Positions 17,668-24,793 of a DNA stretch of 56,054 nucleotides are shown here, piece after piece. The notes beneath the pieces are model-generated. The model saw only the letters and a program-made list of their open reading frames with translations. It did no database searches and was not told where the DNA came from. The stretch comes from Methanoregula sp. (lineage in GTDB: Archaea; Halobacteriota; Methanomicrobia; Methanomicrobiales; Methanospirillaceae): positions 1 to 56,054 of the forward strand of contig NZ_JAQTQD010000005.1 in NCBI RefSeq assembly GCF_028712425.1. Reading direction: 5' to 3'. How positions within the stretch are numbered: the first letter of the stretch is position 1; each line of letters opens with the position of its first letter. A program made the translations under genes and the position numbers.

Positions 17668-18105
17668 TTATTCCAATACCGTTACCCTTCCCTGCATAGT
17701 AGGCGAGATTTTACATCTGTAATCATAAATGCCTGGGCGGATAAACATCTGGCTCATGGATCCACTTGGTCCCAGCAGGTGCTCGGAAAAACCACCCGTG
17801 ACAAAACTGACACGGTGGGGACCCTCGTCCACATTAACCCATCGCACCTGCGATCCCACTTTGACTGTGATCTCTTTTGGGGAGAAGCCTGTGTCATAGA
17901 TATAGACATCGAATGTTGAGGGAGTGAGCGTTGGTGTGGGGGGGATGGTGGTTACAACAGGCAGGGGGGTTTTCTGAGTGGTTACCTGCTTGACGGTTGT
18001 TGCCGGAACCGGGGTTGAAGATGGTTCAGGGGAAGTTTCCTGGACGCACCCGGAAACCAGCATCAGAACTGCAACAAGGGCGATAAGTGCGAACCATTTC
18101 TGCAT
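17668..18105 (-). CDS. cupredoxin-like lipoprotein, one copper ligand missing
   Basis: This 145-residue secreted lipoprotein has a signal peptide with lipobox LVSGC (Cys near residue 20), a Thr/Pro-rich linker (about 22-65), then a plastocyanin/azurin-like domain (FDVYIYDTGFSPKEITVKVG, VRWVNVDEGPHRVSF, GIYDYRCKISPTMQGRVTV). Type 1 copper sites use His...Cys-x-x-His-x-x-Met. The first His (GPHR), the Cys and the Met are present, but the second His position is Ser (CKISPTM, codon TCG). It may bind copper weakly, bind another metal, or have lost metal binding. It is convergent with the small membrane protein gene and lies just upstream of the Lhr-type helicase stop. Confidence 0.85.
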   Translation of the reverse strand: MQKWFALIALVAVLMLVSGCVQETSPEPSSTPVPATTVKQVTTQKTPLPVVTTIPPTPTLTPSTFDVYIYDTGFSPKEITVKVGSQVRWVNVDEGPHRVSFVTGGFSEHLLGPSGSMSQMFIRPGIYDYRCKISPTMQGRVTVLE

Positions 18106-18164
18106 ATGATCCTATTTCCGGGGTATCACAAAAAGGGATCCGTCCTCCTTCAGGAGGGGGAGGG

Positions 18165-20309
18165 TTACTCTGCCGTGCCAGGCTCCAGAGCTACGGGGGG
18201 AAGCGCAGTGACCGTCATCCCCGCAAGCCTTTGTTTGAACTCCGTAATATGGTAATAATCGGGGAGTACTGCCTTCCGGAAGAGAGGTTCAGAAAGGAGC
18301 CCGGCGAATTTCCATGCCTCCCGTTGGGGTGCCGGAAGGATCTCCGCAATCTCTTCCGGACTCAGTGCCCGGACTGCCTCCAGTGCTGCAATCACCCGGG
18401 GGATGCTATCCTGTTTCCCTGCACCCGACACGCGGAGACGGAAATCGCCGGAACTGACCCGGGCCTTTCCCCCGAGGGTGTGGGCAAGGAGGGGCGCAAG
18501 CACGCGGTTGAACCTGCTGCCATGGAAGGAGTACACCTCCACGATCTTTCTTCCGGCCCGCTTCCTTTCTCTCACAAAGAGACCGCTCCCGCCCACCCCT
18601 TCCGGTATTGCCTGCAGGGCTTTTTGGAGAACTTCGCGTTCGGGATCCCCAAGCGGCAGCCGGGTTGTTCCTTCCTTCCGGATAGCCCCCGCCCGCTCGC
18701 AGATGAGGCCGGAGAACCCGGCTTCGCCACTCCCTTTCCAGAAGGTGCGGGCCCCGCCGGCACCGGACGGGACAACAACCACGATGTTGTGGCCCTCGTC
18801 GCACTTCACCATCGACCAGGTCTTCCCGCCCAGCGTCACGTCGCCGTCGCTGTGGCTGCTGACAAACCGGGCATCGAGCTTCCCCACGGATTCGCCGTCC
18901 GGCGTCATGGCCCGGTACTCCCCGCCGCCGGGAATGACCGAGTACAGGTCTTTCCAGTTCGATCTCCCCAGCACCCGCTCCGCTTCGGTGCCGGGCATCA
19001 GCATCTCGCCATCGGTTGTTATGTACCCCTCATCGATGAGATACCGGAGAAGCCGTTCCAGCTCCGCTTTCCGGATCCCGGAAAATACCGGCCGGGAAAG
19101 GAGCATTTTCATAAGGGTACCCCTGCCTGCCCTCCCGCTCCGGAGGGTGAGGAAGAGCTGCTGGAGGAGGACATTCCAGGGCTGCTCCGGCGGTTGCAGG
19201 TCCTCGACCCTGCGGTCGATGGCACATTCGATGATGGCACAGCTGCAGAGCAGCTGGCAGGGGGTTTCCAGCACAAAGACAACGAACGCCGGTCGTCCCC
19301 GCCTCCCGCTCCGGCCCATCCGCTGGAGAAAGGACGATACCGTATCCGGCGGGCCCACCTGCACCACAACATCAAGGTCGCCGATATCGATCCCGAGTTC
19401 GAGCGTGCTCGTGCAGATGATGCAGGCCCCTCCCTCCGACAGGAACGCATCCTCGGCCTTTCTCCGCATCTCCGGCGAGAGTGACGAGTGGTGGATGTGA
19501 AGGTTAAGCACCCGCCCGGAGAGGGCTTTCACGAGGTGCTCGGCACCGCTCCGGCTGTTGACAAAGACCAGCGCCTTTCTCCCGGTAACGACCCCCGCCA
19601 GCGCACTCGTCCGCCGGTCCTCGTCCGGCTCGATGATGAACGAAAAGTGCTTCTCTCTGGGTGCCGGGGCAACCTCAACCAGTTTCCGGCCCTGCCTCCC
19701 ATCGGAGAGCCACGAGAGGATCTCATGAGGGTTCCCGGCGGTGGCAGAGAGGCCGATCCGCTGGATCTTGTGCCCGGTAAGCACGTCCAGCCGGTCCAGC
19801 AGCACCCTGAGATGGATGCCGCGGTCGGTCTCCACGAATGCGTGGAGCTCGTCGATGATGACAAAACGCACCTCCCGGAGGTCCTGGGAGAGCGTTCGCT
19901 CCTGCAGGAGGACCTCGAGCGACTCGGGGGTGATCATCAGGAAATGGGGCGGCTCCCCTTTCCATGACCGCCCCCCTTTTTTGACATCGCCATGCCATTT
20001 CATCACCGACAGCGATGCCGGCAGGCAGAATGCCGAGAACCGTTCTTCCTGGTCATTGATCAGCGCTTTTGTGGGTGCGATATACAGGCAGGCCACCCCG
20101 GGCAGCCCATTTTTCAGAACCGCGTCCATCACCGGGATCAGGGCGGCCTCGGACTTTCCCCCGGCCGTAGGCGCGATCACCAGCGTGTCGTTCCCTTCCG
20201 AGATGGCGACACAGGCCCGCTCCTGCACCTCGCGGAGTTCAAACCAGCCAAGCCGCTGGGTGAGCACCTGCCGGAGGGACTCGTGCAGGGTGGAGAAGAC
20301 GGATGTCAC
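18165..20309 (-). CDS. Lhr-like superfamily 2 helicase
   Basis: This is an ATP-dependent nucleic-acid helicase of 714 residues. The helicase core occupies about residues 1-370: Walker A APTAGGKS, motif Ia IAPTKALINDQ, DEAH-type motif II IIDELHAF, motif III LSATAGN, motif IV VFVNSRSGAEHLV, motif V CTSTLELGIDIGDLD and motif VI QRMGRSGRRGRP. The remainder has the winged-helix and Lhr-core-like regions. It is shorter than bacterial Lhr, as is common in archaea. Lhr-family proteins act in DNA repair, preferring forked or hybrid substrates; the precise role here is not known. The start is GTG at 20309 with a weak ribosome-binding site. Confidence 0.88.
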   Translation of the reverse strand: MTSVFSTLHESLRQVLTQRLGWFELREVQERACVAISEGNDTLVIAPTAGGKSEAALIPVMDAVLKNGLPGVACLYIAPTKALINDQEERFSAFCLPASLSVMKWHGDVKKGGRSWKGEPPHFLMITPESLEVLLQERTLSQDLREVRFVIIDELHAFVETDRGIHLRVLLDRLDVLTGHKIQRIGLSATAGNPHEILSWLSDGRQGRKLVEVAPAPREKHFSFIIEPDEDRRTSALAGVVTGRKALVFVNSRSGAEHLVKALSGRVLNLHIHHSSLSPEMRRKAEDAFLSEGGACIICTSTLELGIDIGDLDVVVQVGPPDTVSSFLQRMGRSGRRGRPAFVVFVLETPCQLLCSCAIIECAIDRRVEDLQPPEQPWNVLLQQLFLTLRSGRAGRGTLMKMLLSRPVFSGIRKAELERLLRYLIDEGYITTDGEMLMPGTEAERVLGRSNWKDLYSVIPGGGEYRAMTPDGESVGKLDARFVSSHSDGDVTLGGKTWSMVKCDEGHNIVVVVPSGAGGARTFWKGSGEAGFSGLICERAGAIRKEGTTRLPLGDPEREVLQKALQAIPEGVGGSGLFVRERKRAGRKIVEVYSFHGSRFNRVLAPLLAHTLGGKARVSSGDFRLRVSGAGKQDSIPRVIAALEAVRALSPEEIAEILPAPQREAWKFAGLLSEPLFRKAVLPDYYHITEFKQRLAGMTVTALPPVALEPGTAE

Positions 20310-20426
20310 GGTTGTACCTGAATGAGGATTGTGCCGCTACCGATATGGTCTTTTGCGCGGGCATGGGATTCCGTGCTACAACATAGCATTGTACAGGGAT
20401 GTGCACCAGCGTATAATTGAAAACCG

Positions 20427-20597
20427 TTATATAGAGTGGTCTTCAGATTAAGATCCGGTAAACAATGAGGTCGCAAAGGGCTTGTTCCACTGTTTCTCTA
20501 TTAAGCCCGTGCTACGCATTCTTCTTTAGATAGGGGACCGTCGTTCTGTTTGGTCCCCGTGTATTGTCGCTATGAAGAGTTTACCAGAGGTTTTTCT
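20427..20597 (+). promoter_or_regulatory. promoter and structured 5' leader of the symporter operon
   Basis: A TATA element TTATATAG (20427-20434) predicts a start near 20455, leaving a leader of about 140 nt. Two stem-loops lie in it: GGGCTT/AAGCCC (20478-20483 with 20503-20508) and a perfect GGGGACC/GGTCCCC (20533-20539 with 20552-20558). The leader contains no obvious known riboswitch pattern that I can recognise, but a leader of this length and structure is unusual for an archaeal gene. Confidence 0.5.
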
Positions 20598-20723
20598 ATG
20601 CTCTTTGGAATTCCTGATTTACAGATAGTGCTCGGCTATGGGCTGTCCATCGGCTTAGCCCTGGCGTGTATCGTGTACGGCTGGCTGTACTGGAACGAGG
20701 GGGACGGCGGTAATGGCAGTTAA
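20598..20723 (+). CDS. symporter small accessory protein (41 aa)
   Basis: This tiny membrane protein (starts MLFGIPDLQIVLGYGLSIGL, ends WNEGDGGNGS) has one transmembrane helix and ends 11 bp inside the symporter gene. Short single-helix proteins of this kind, encoded immediately before and overlapping SSS-family symporter genes, are a recognised family of accessory subunits. The start follows a CAGAGGTTTTTCT leader. It is probably co-translated with the transporter and needed for its assembly or activity, by analogy. Confidence 0.82.
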   Translation: MLFGIPDLQIVLGYGLSIGLALACIVYGWLYWNEGDGGNGS

Positions 20724-22278
20724 TACCCTGACGATGACGGCGCTGGTGCTCCTCTACCTTGCAGCCACCCTCGTCATCGGTTATCTCGGGTACAGGAAGA
20801 CAAAAAGTACCGAGGACTACCTGGTTGCCGGACGGTGCAGCCACCCGGTGATCATTGCCCTTTCGTACGGTGCAACGTTCATCTCCACGTCCGCCATCAT
20901 CGGGTTCGGGGGACAGGCAGCAAACCTCGGGATGAGCCTGATCTGGCTGACGGTCCTCAACATCGGGGTCGGCATCCTTCTCGCCTTCGTCCTCTTCGGC
21001 AAGAAGACGCGGGAGATCGGCCACCGCCTCTCGGCTGTCACCTTCCCGGACCTGATGTGCAAGATCTACAAGTCCCCGGTCCTCCAGTACATTGCCGGTT
21101 TCATCATAGTTATCTCGATGCCCCTGTATACTGCTGCTATCCTCATCGGCGGAGCACGGTTCATTGAGCCAACGCTCGGGATCGATTACACGACCTCGCT
21201 GATCCTCTTTGCCGTTATCACGGCCGTCTACGTGGTCTTCGGGGGCCTCATCGCGGTCATGTACACCGATGCTTTCCAGGGTACCATCATGCTGATCGGC
21301 ATGACCGTGCTGCTCGCCCTCACGCTGGTTGTCGTTGGGGGATGGACCGCCGGGGCAACTGCCCTCACGAATATGGCTGATCTTGTCCCCACGGCACTTG
21401 CAGGCCAGGGCATGACCGGCTGGACAACCATGCCGGAACTCGGCTCACCGATCTGGTTCACGGTCATCACCACCCTCGTCCTCGGTGTGGGTATCGGGGT
21501 GCTCGCCCAGCCGCAGCTCGTTGTCCGGTTCATGACGGCAAAGGACAACAAGTCCCTGAACCGGGCAATCCTCGTGGGCGGGCCGTTCATTCTGATGATG
21601 ACCGGTGTCGCCTTCACGGTCGGAGCGCTCTCCAACGTGTACTTCTACCAGACCTCGGGGAAGATTGCTATTGACGCTGCAGGCGGGAATGTTGATGCCA
21701 TCATGCCGCTCTTCATCAACCAGGCCATGCCCGAGATCTTTGTCGTCATCTTCATGCTGACGCTCCTCTCGGCTGCGATGTCCACGCTCTCTGCCCTGTA
21801 CCATGCCATGGGCACGGCCCTGATCTGCGATCTCTGGGGCCGCGGAAGGGAGTGCGCCCTGTCGTTGAAGGCGCACCAGGCAGGAATCGTCATCATGATG
21901 GTCCTCTCAACGATCCTCGCCCTGCTCATGCCCATCAGCATCATTGCCCGGGCTACCGTCATGTTCATGGGGCTCTGCGCCTGCGCCTTCCTGCCGGCTT
22001 TCGCCGTAGGCGTCTATGCAAAGGCGCCATCGACAAAAGCAGCGCTGTGGAGCATGGTTACCGGTGCTGTCGTCTGGTTTGTCTGGACTGCGTTCGTCCA
22101 CGCGGCAGAGGCAAAACCTCTGGGCCTCTGCCAGGCACTCTTCGGGAAAGTCACCCTCCTTGGCGCTCCGTGGACAGCGGTTGACCCGATCGTGATCGCC
22201 CTCCCGATCTCCCTCATCGTCATGGTGGTCATGCAGGTGCAGGCAGGAAAAACACAGCCAGCTCCTGCCATCGCATAA
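20713..22278 (+). CDS. sodium:solute symporter (SSS family)
   Basis: This 521-residue transporter has about 13 membrane helices. Family features: the N-terminal STEDYLVAGR motif, the GATFISTSAIIGFGGQAANLG helix, FGGLIAVMYTDAFQGTIMLIG (the characteristic central motif, residues ~175-195), and MLTLLSAAMSTLSALYHAMGTAL near residue 355, part of the sodium-site region. The substrate cannot be assigned; relatives carry organic acids, amino acids or pantothenate. It overlaps the small accessory gene and is followed by a strong hairpin terminator. Confidence 0.93.
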   Translation: MAVNTLTMTALVLLYLAATLVIGYLGYRKTKSTEDYLVAGRCSHPVIIALSYGATFISTSAIIGFGGQAANLGMSLIWLTVLNIGVGILLAFVLFGKKTREIGHRLSAVTFPDLMCKIYKSPVLQYIAGFIIVISMPLYTAAILIGGARFIEPTLGIDYTTSLILFAVITAVYVVFGGLIAVMYTDAFQGTIMLIGMTVLLALTLVVVGGWTAGATALTNMADLVPTALAGQGMTGWTTMPELGSPIWFTVITTLVLGVGIGVLAQPQLVVRFMTAKDNKSLNRAILVGGPFILMMTGVAFTVGALSNVYFYQTSGKIAIDAAGGNVDAIMPLFINQAMPEIFVVIFMLTLLSAAMSTLSALYHAMGTALICDLWGRGRECALSLKAHQAGIVIMMVLSTILALLMPISIIARATVMFMGLCACAFLPAFAVGVYAKAPSTKAALWSMVTGAVVWFVWTAFVHAAEAKPLGLCQALFGKVTLLGAPWTAVDPIVIALPISLIVMVVMQVQAGKTQPAPAIA

Positions 22279-22297
22279 CCGAAAAAACCCGTACCGT

Positions 22298-22337
22298 GGG
22301 AGCCCGGCGTACCGGCTCCCTTGGAGAAACTTTTTTT
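22298..22337 (+). terminator. symporter terminator
   Basis: A perfect 7-bp stem GGGAGCC/GGCTCCC (22298-22304 with 22314-22320) is followed by a run of seven T residues at 22331-22337, just before the next gene. Confidence 0.7.
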
Positions 22338-22360
22338 GCCGGCACACAGAAGTGATAACC

Positions 22361-22693
22361 ATGGAACTCGCACACCAGAAGTGCACAACTTATAAAGCCG
22401 GATCCCCGCCCCTCACGAGAAAGGATACCCTCGAATACCTTGCGCAGGTGCCGGGCTGGAGCTTAAAAAACGGCCATATCTCCAGGACTTTTACCCTGAC
22501 TGATGCATCGGCCTGCATTGCATTCTTTGGCGAGATCGCAGCCCTTGCCACAGAAGAGGGACATTTCCCGGATATCTGCATGCGGGAGTCCCGGTACGTT
22601 GATGTCTCCCTGTATACGTATCCTGCCGGCGGGCTCACCCTCAACGATTTCATCATCGCCGCCCGGCTCAATGCAAAAGACACCGCACAATAA
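22361..22693 (+). CDS. pterin-4a-carbinolamine dehydratase-like protein
   Basis: This 110-residue protein belongs to the PCD/DCoH family: LEYLAQVPGWSLKNGHISRTFTLTD at the start, ASACIAFFGEIAALATEEGHFPDICM in the middle and a GGLTLNDFIIAARLNA end. In well-studied enzymes the active site has His-His in the HHPD motif and a third His in a THD motif. Here these are HF in GHFPD and a Tyr in TYP, so only one of the three is retained. It may have another role in pterin chemistry or be catalytically weak. I take the ATG at 22361; a GTG 9 bp upstream is possible. Confidence 0.85.
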   Translation: MELAHQKCTTYKAGSPPLTRKDTLEYLAQVPGWSLKNGHISRTFTLTDASACIAFFGEIAALATEEGHFPDICMRESRYVDVSLYTYPAGGLTLNDFIIAARLNAKDTAQ

Positions 22694-22826
22694 GACACTT
22701 CTTTTTTGACCGGATTTTTTTGCCGGATTGATTGCGCAGGAACAACCAGATCCGGCTCAGTTTTTTCAAACAATTTCCGGTTTGAAAATTTTTTCGCGCG
22801 AAAAAAAATCCGGAATGAAATTCCTC

Positions 22827-22941
22827 CCCTGCCCGACCCCCCCTGGCTTCCTGTGGAAGGTTTTTAGGGGATTTTTCCTTCGGAGATTCCACACGAAATT
22901 ATGGTGTTTTTTGCATACCTGAAAAGGGGGGTCGGGCAGGG
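22827..22941. repeat. long inverted repeat, MITE-like (115 bp)
   Basis: The arm CCCTGCCCGACCCCCC (22827-22842) is repeated in inverted orientation as GGGGGGTCGGGCAGGG (22926-22941), 16 bp perfect apart from one extra C beside the left arm. The 83-bp interior is AT-rich and has no gene. The size and form resemble a miniature inverted-repeat element or a large hairpin; target-site duplications are not obvious. It sits at the edge of the AT-rich island, 130 bp after the pterin dehydratase-like gene. Confidence 0.6.
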
Positions 22942-22989
22942 TAAAATTGGAAAAAAACGATCGCGTTTGAAATTTTTGCAGCGATTTCG

Positions 22990-23230
22990 TTGGGAACATT
23001 CTGTAACAAGAGAGGGTAACCTAACCCAATTAATAAGAGGCCCCCACCATTTCAAACTATTAGGGAAGATCCCCGCTCCACCCCACTCATGCCATAGGAT
23101 GTATCTACACCACCTCTTAGTGGAGCGGTTCTCTGGCACTGGATCCGGGGCAGAACCAAAGTGGGGACTACCGCCTCGGATTAATGCATGCAGGAATTGT
23201 CCCAGCTCCATCCTAATGGTATGAGAATTT
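22990..23230 (-). ncRNA. candidate structured RNA or element remnant
   Basis: This GC-rich stretch between the inverted repeat and the AT-rich genes is full of mutually complementary segments. Examples: CCGCTCCAC/GTGGAGCGG (23073-23081 with 23120-23128, perfect 9 bp), GGTTCT/AGAACC (23126-23131 with about 23152-23157), and CCCCACT/AGTGGGG (23082-23088 with about 23160-23166). The minus strand has an open frame of 115 codons (22864-23211), but it crosses the G/A-rich inverted repeat and has no ribosome-binding site. I read it as a structured, probably transcribed or element-derived sequence; which strand is transcribed is not decided. Confidence 0.3.
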
Positions 23231-23333
23231 CATATGTAAAAAAAGATTTTTCTATTTAACAGAACAATACAAAATTGTTTAAATATTATTATATTCACAA
23301 ATTAGTAGTTAATTACAAATAGGAGATTTATTC

Positions 23334-24377
23334 ATGAGCGATGAATTGGCGGAGACAAAAATTGAAAGGCTCCGTTATTTTTTCGAATTCGAAACATTAA
23401 TGGCATTGAAAGTCACTCATGAAATTACATTTTCTAATGAATCGAAAAGTCCCATTAGCACAATAAAATTCGATTTGGGCGAATATAAACCATATTTAAG
23501 GATATTCGACACCAACAATGAAATTCTAGAATTTTCCAAATCTCGGGAAGCAGGTTCTGGTGATTTTTCACAATATTTAATCGATATCAAATTGCCACAT
23601 GATCGAGAATTAAAACCAAACGAACGGCGAACGCTTATCATAAAATACGTTTCACCTTCGGGATATAACGATGATGCTCCCCAGTTCGAAAACGCACCAT
23701 ACAGTCGATTAGTGTTTGATTTAAAAGAAGAGATAAATCTCTATATTGCAATCAAATCATCAGATAATTTTCAATTTGTCGACTACCCATATATTCTCGA
23801 TAATGACGGCAATCCAATCAGAGGGGAAGTCGAGAAATTATCAAAGAAAGATAAGTTCATGCAAGATGAAAGCGGCCAAAATTCTTATTTTTCCATCAAA
23901 AGTGAGAGTAACGACAAAACATTAGTAATATACCACAGACAGGCAATTAATCAGAGTATCTCCAATTGGATCGTTGCTGGAAAATGGCTTGGAATAATTT
24001 CGGCGATTGTAATTTCATTGTTCATTGTGTCGATGTTACTCTCAAAAAATAATTTAATTGAAAGTAATTTTTTAATTTCCTATCCGGTTTTTGTAATGAC
24101 AAGCTTAGTCGTGATTAAAGGCTGGTTATTCTCTAAAGATTTAGATTCAAAACTCGAGCGATATGACAAACAGTACCTCATATTAATTGGCACATTGTTT
24201 GCAGAACTATTGTTGATCCTGCTGTTTCAATTATCTAGTCCGCAGAATCCAACCATACAGGCATGCAATATAACAGATTGCAATCAAGTGTTGAATTTTA
24301 CCTTTGATGACATTCCAACGAAATGTTCGACCATGATATCGAATAACTATAACTCAACAATAACCATTAACACGTAG
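23334..24377 (+). CDS. membrane protein of unknown function in AT-rich island (347 aa)
   Basis: I do not recognise this family. The N-terminal ~195 residues look like a beta-sandwich (alternating beta strands such as MALKVTHEITFSNESKSPIS, RTLIIKYVSP). Three transmembrane helices follow at about residues 222-240, 248-268 and 283-302, then a C-terminal tail with three cysteines and several N-x-T/S sequons (NIT, NFT, NST), which may be exposed outside the cell. The ATG is preceded by TAGGAG, and an ATATTATTATATTC promoter-like box lies about 45 bp upstream. Base composition and codon use are strongly AT-biased, unlike the flanking genes, which suggests horizontal transfer. Confidence 0.8.
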   Translation: MSDELAETKIERLRYFFEFETLMALKVTHEITFSNESKSPISTIKFDLGEYKPYLRIFDTNNEILEFSKSREAGSGDFSQYLIDIKLPHDRELKPNERRTLIIKYVSPSGYNDDAPQFENAPYSRLVFDLKEEINLYIAIKSSDNFQFVDYPYILDNDGNPIRGEVEKLSKKDKFMQDESGQNSYFSIKSESNDKTLVIYHRQAINQSISNWIVAGKWLGIISAIVISLFIVSMLLSKNNLIESNFLISYPVFVMTSLVVIKGWLFSKDLDSKLERYDKQYLILIGTLFAELLLILLFQLSSPQNPTIQACNITDCNQVLNFTFDDIPTKCSTMISNNYNSTITINT

Positions 24378-24413
24378 CAGAAATAATAGAGTAAGACCAC
24401 AACATATTAGTAT

Positions 24414-24427
24414 TTTAATCGATTAAA
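24414..24427. promoter_or_regulatory. palindrome TTTAATCGATTAAA in AT-rich island
   Basis: A perfect 14-bp palindrome 18 bp upstream of the 45-codon gene, overlapping an AT-rich TATA-like tract. It could be an operator that controls the three genes downstream, or simply part of their promoter. Confidence 0.4.
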
Positions 24428-24445
24428 CGTAGATAACGGATAAAT

Positions 24446-24583
24446 ATGACACAAGCATCAAAAGCTACACTTCTTCCAATCAAGGCATCACATGTTAGCA
24501 TGATCCGCAGTAAAAAGGAAGCGAAAGAGCTTGAGCGTAAGATTGAAGAAGATTTTCCCAAAAAGAAACGTATTGCATTGTAG
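24446..24583 (+). CDS. small basic protein in AT-rich island (45 aa)
   Basis: This short open frame starts MTQASKATLLPIKASHVSMI, then has a strongly charged Lys/Glu helix (about residues 22-38) and a basic end (KKKRIAL). The start follows a weak GATAACGGAT motif and lies 18 bp after the 14-bp palindrome. The next gene begins 8 bp after its stop, so the three open frames up to the peptidase could form one operon. It has no double-glycine leader motif, so it is not an obvious C39 substrate. It might be an inhibitor, a regulator or not a gene; confidence is limited by its size. Confidence 0.45.
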   Translation: MTQASKATLLPIKASHVSMIRSKKEAKELERKIEEDFPKKKRIAL

Positions 24584-24591
24584 AGATTAAA

Positions 24592-24792
24592 ATGGATTAC
24601 ATGCCAGACGACATTGAAATGAATTGCGTCTGGCTTGATCTTAAAATCGAAAAAACCTCCCATTCTTTTATCAGTGATCAAATCGATAAAATTGCCTTTT
24701 TCGAACAAATCAATTCAGATAATGGCAAATTATTTGAAGACATGAAGGAATGGCAAAATCGGGTTGTTCCTTATTCTCTTCCCCTTGATTAA
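24592..24792 (+). CDS. small acidic protein upstream of the peptidase-like gene (66 aa)
   Basis: This 66-residue acidic protein has no signal peptide and no recognised domain; Asp/Glu-rich and aromatic residues suggest a small soluble alpha/beta fold. It is placed 8 bp after the 45-codon frame and its stop codon is separated from the ATG of the predicted peptidase by one base, implying translational coupling. The position is that of an immunity, chaperone or inhibitor partner of the large downstream protein, but this is inference from arrangement only. Confidence 0.55.
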   Translation: MDYMPDDIEMNCVWLDLKIEKTSHSFISDQIDKIAFFEQINSDNGKLFEDMKEWQNRVVPYSLPLD

Positions 24793-24793
24793 G

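Noticed and set aside
22864-23211. 115-codon minus-strand open frame at the island edge
   Set aside because: It has no ribosome-binding site, runs through a GC-rich inverted repeat, and its odd composition (many Trp, Pro, Arg) fits structured non-coding DNA. I kept the region as an RNA candidate instead.
24415-24708. 97-codon minus-strand open frame in the island
   Set aside because: It overlaps two plus-strand frames that fit an operon with the peptidase-like gene, and has no start signal of its own.
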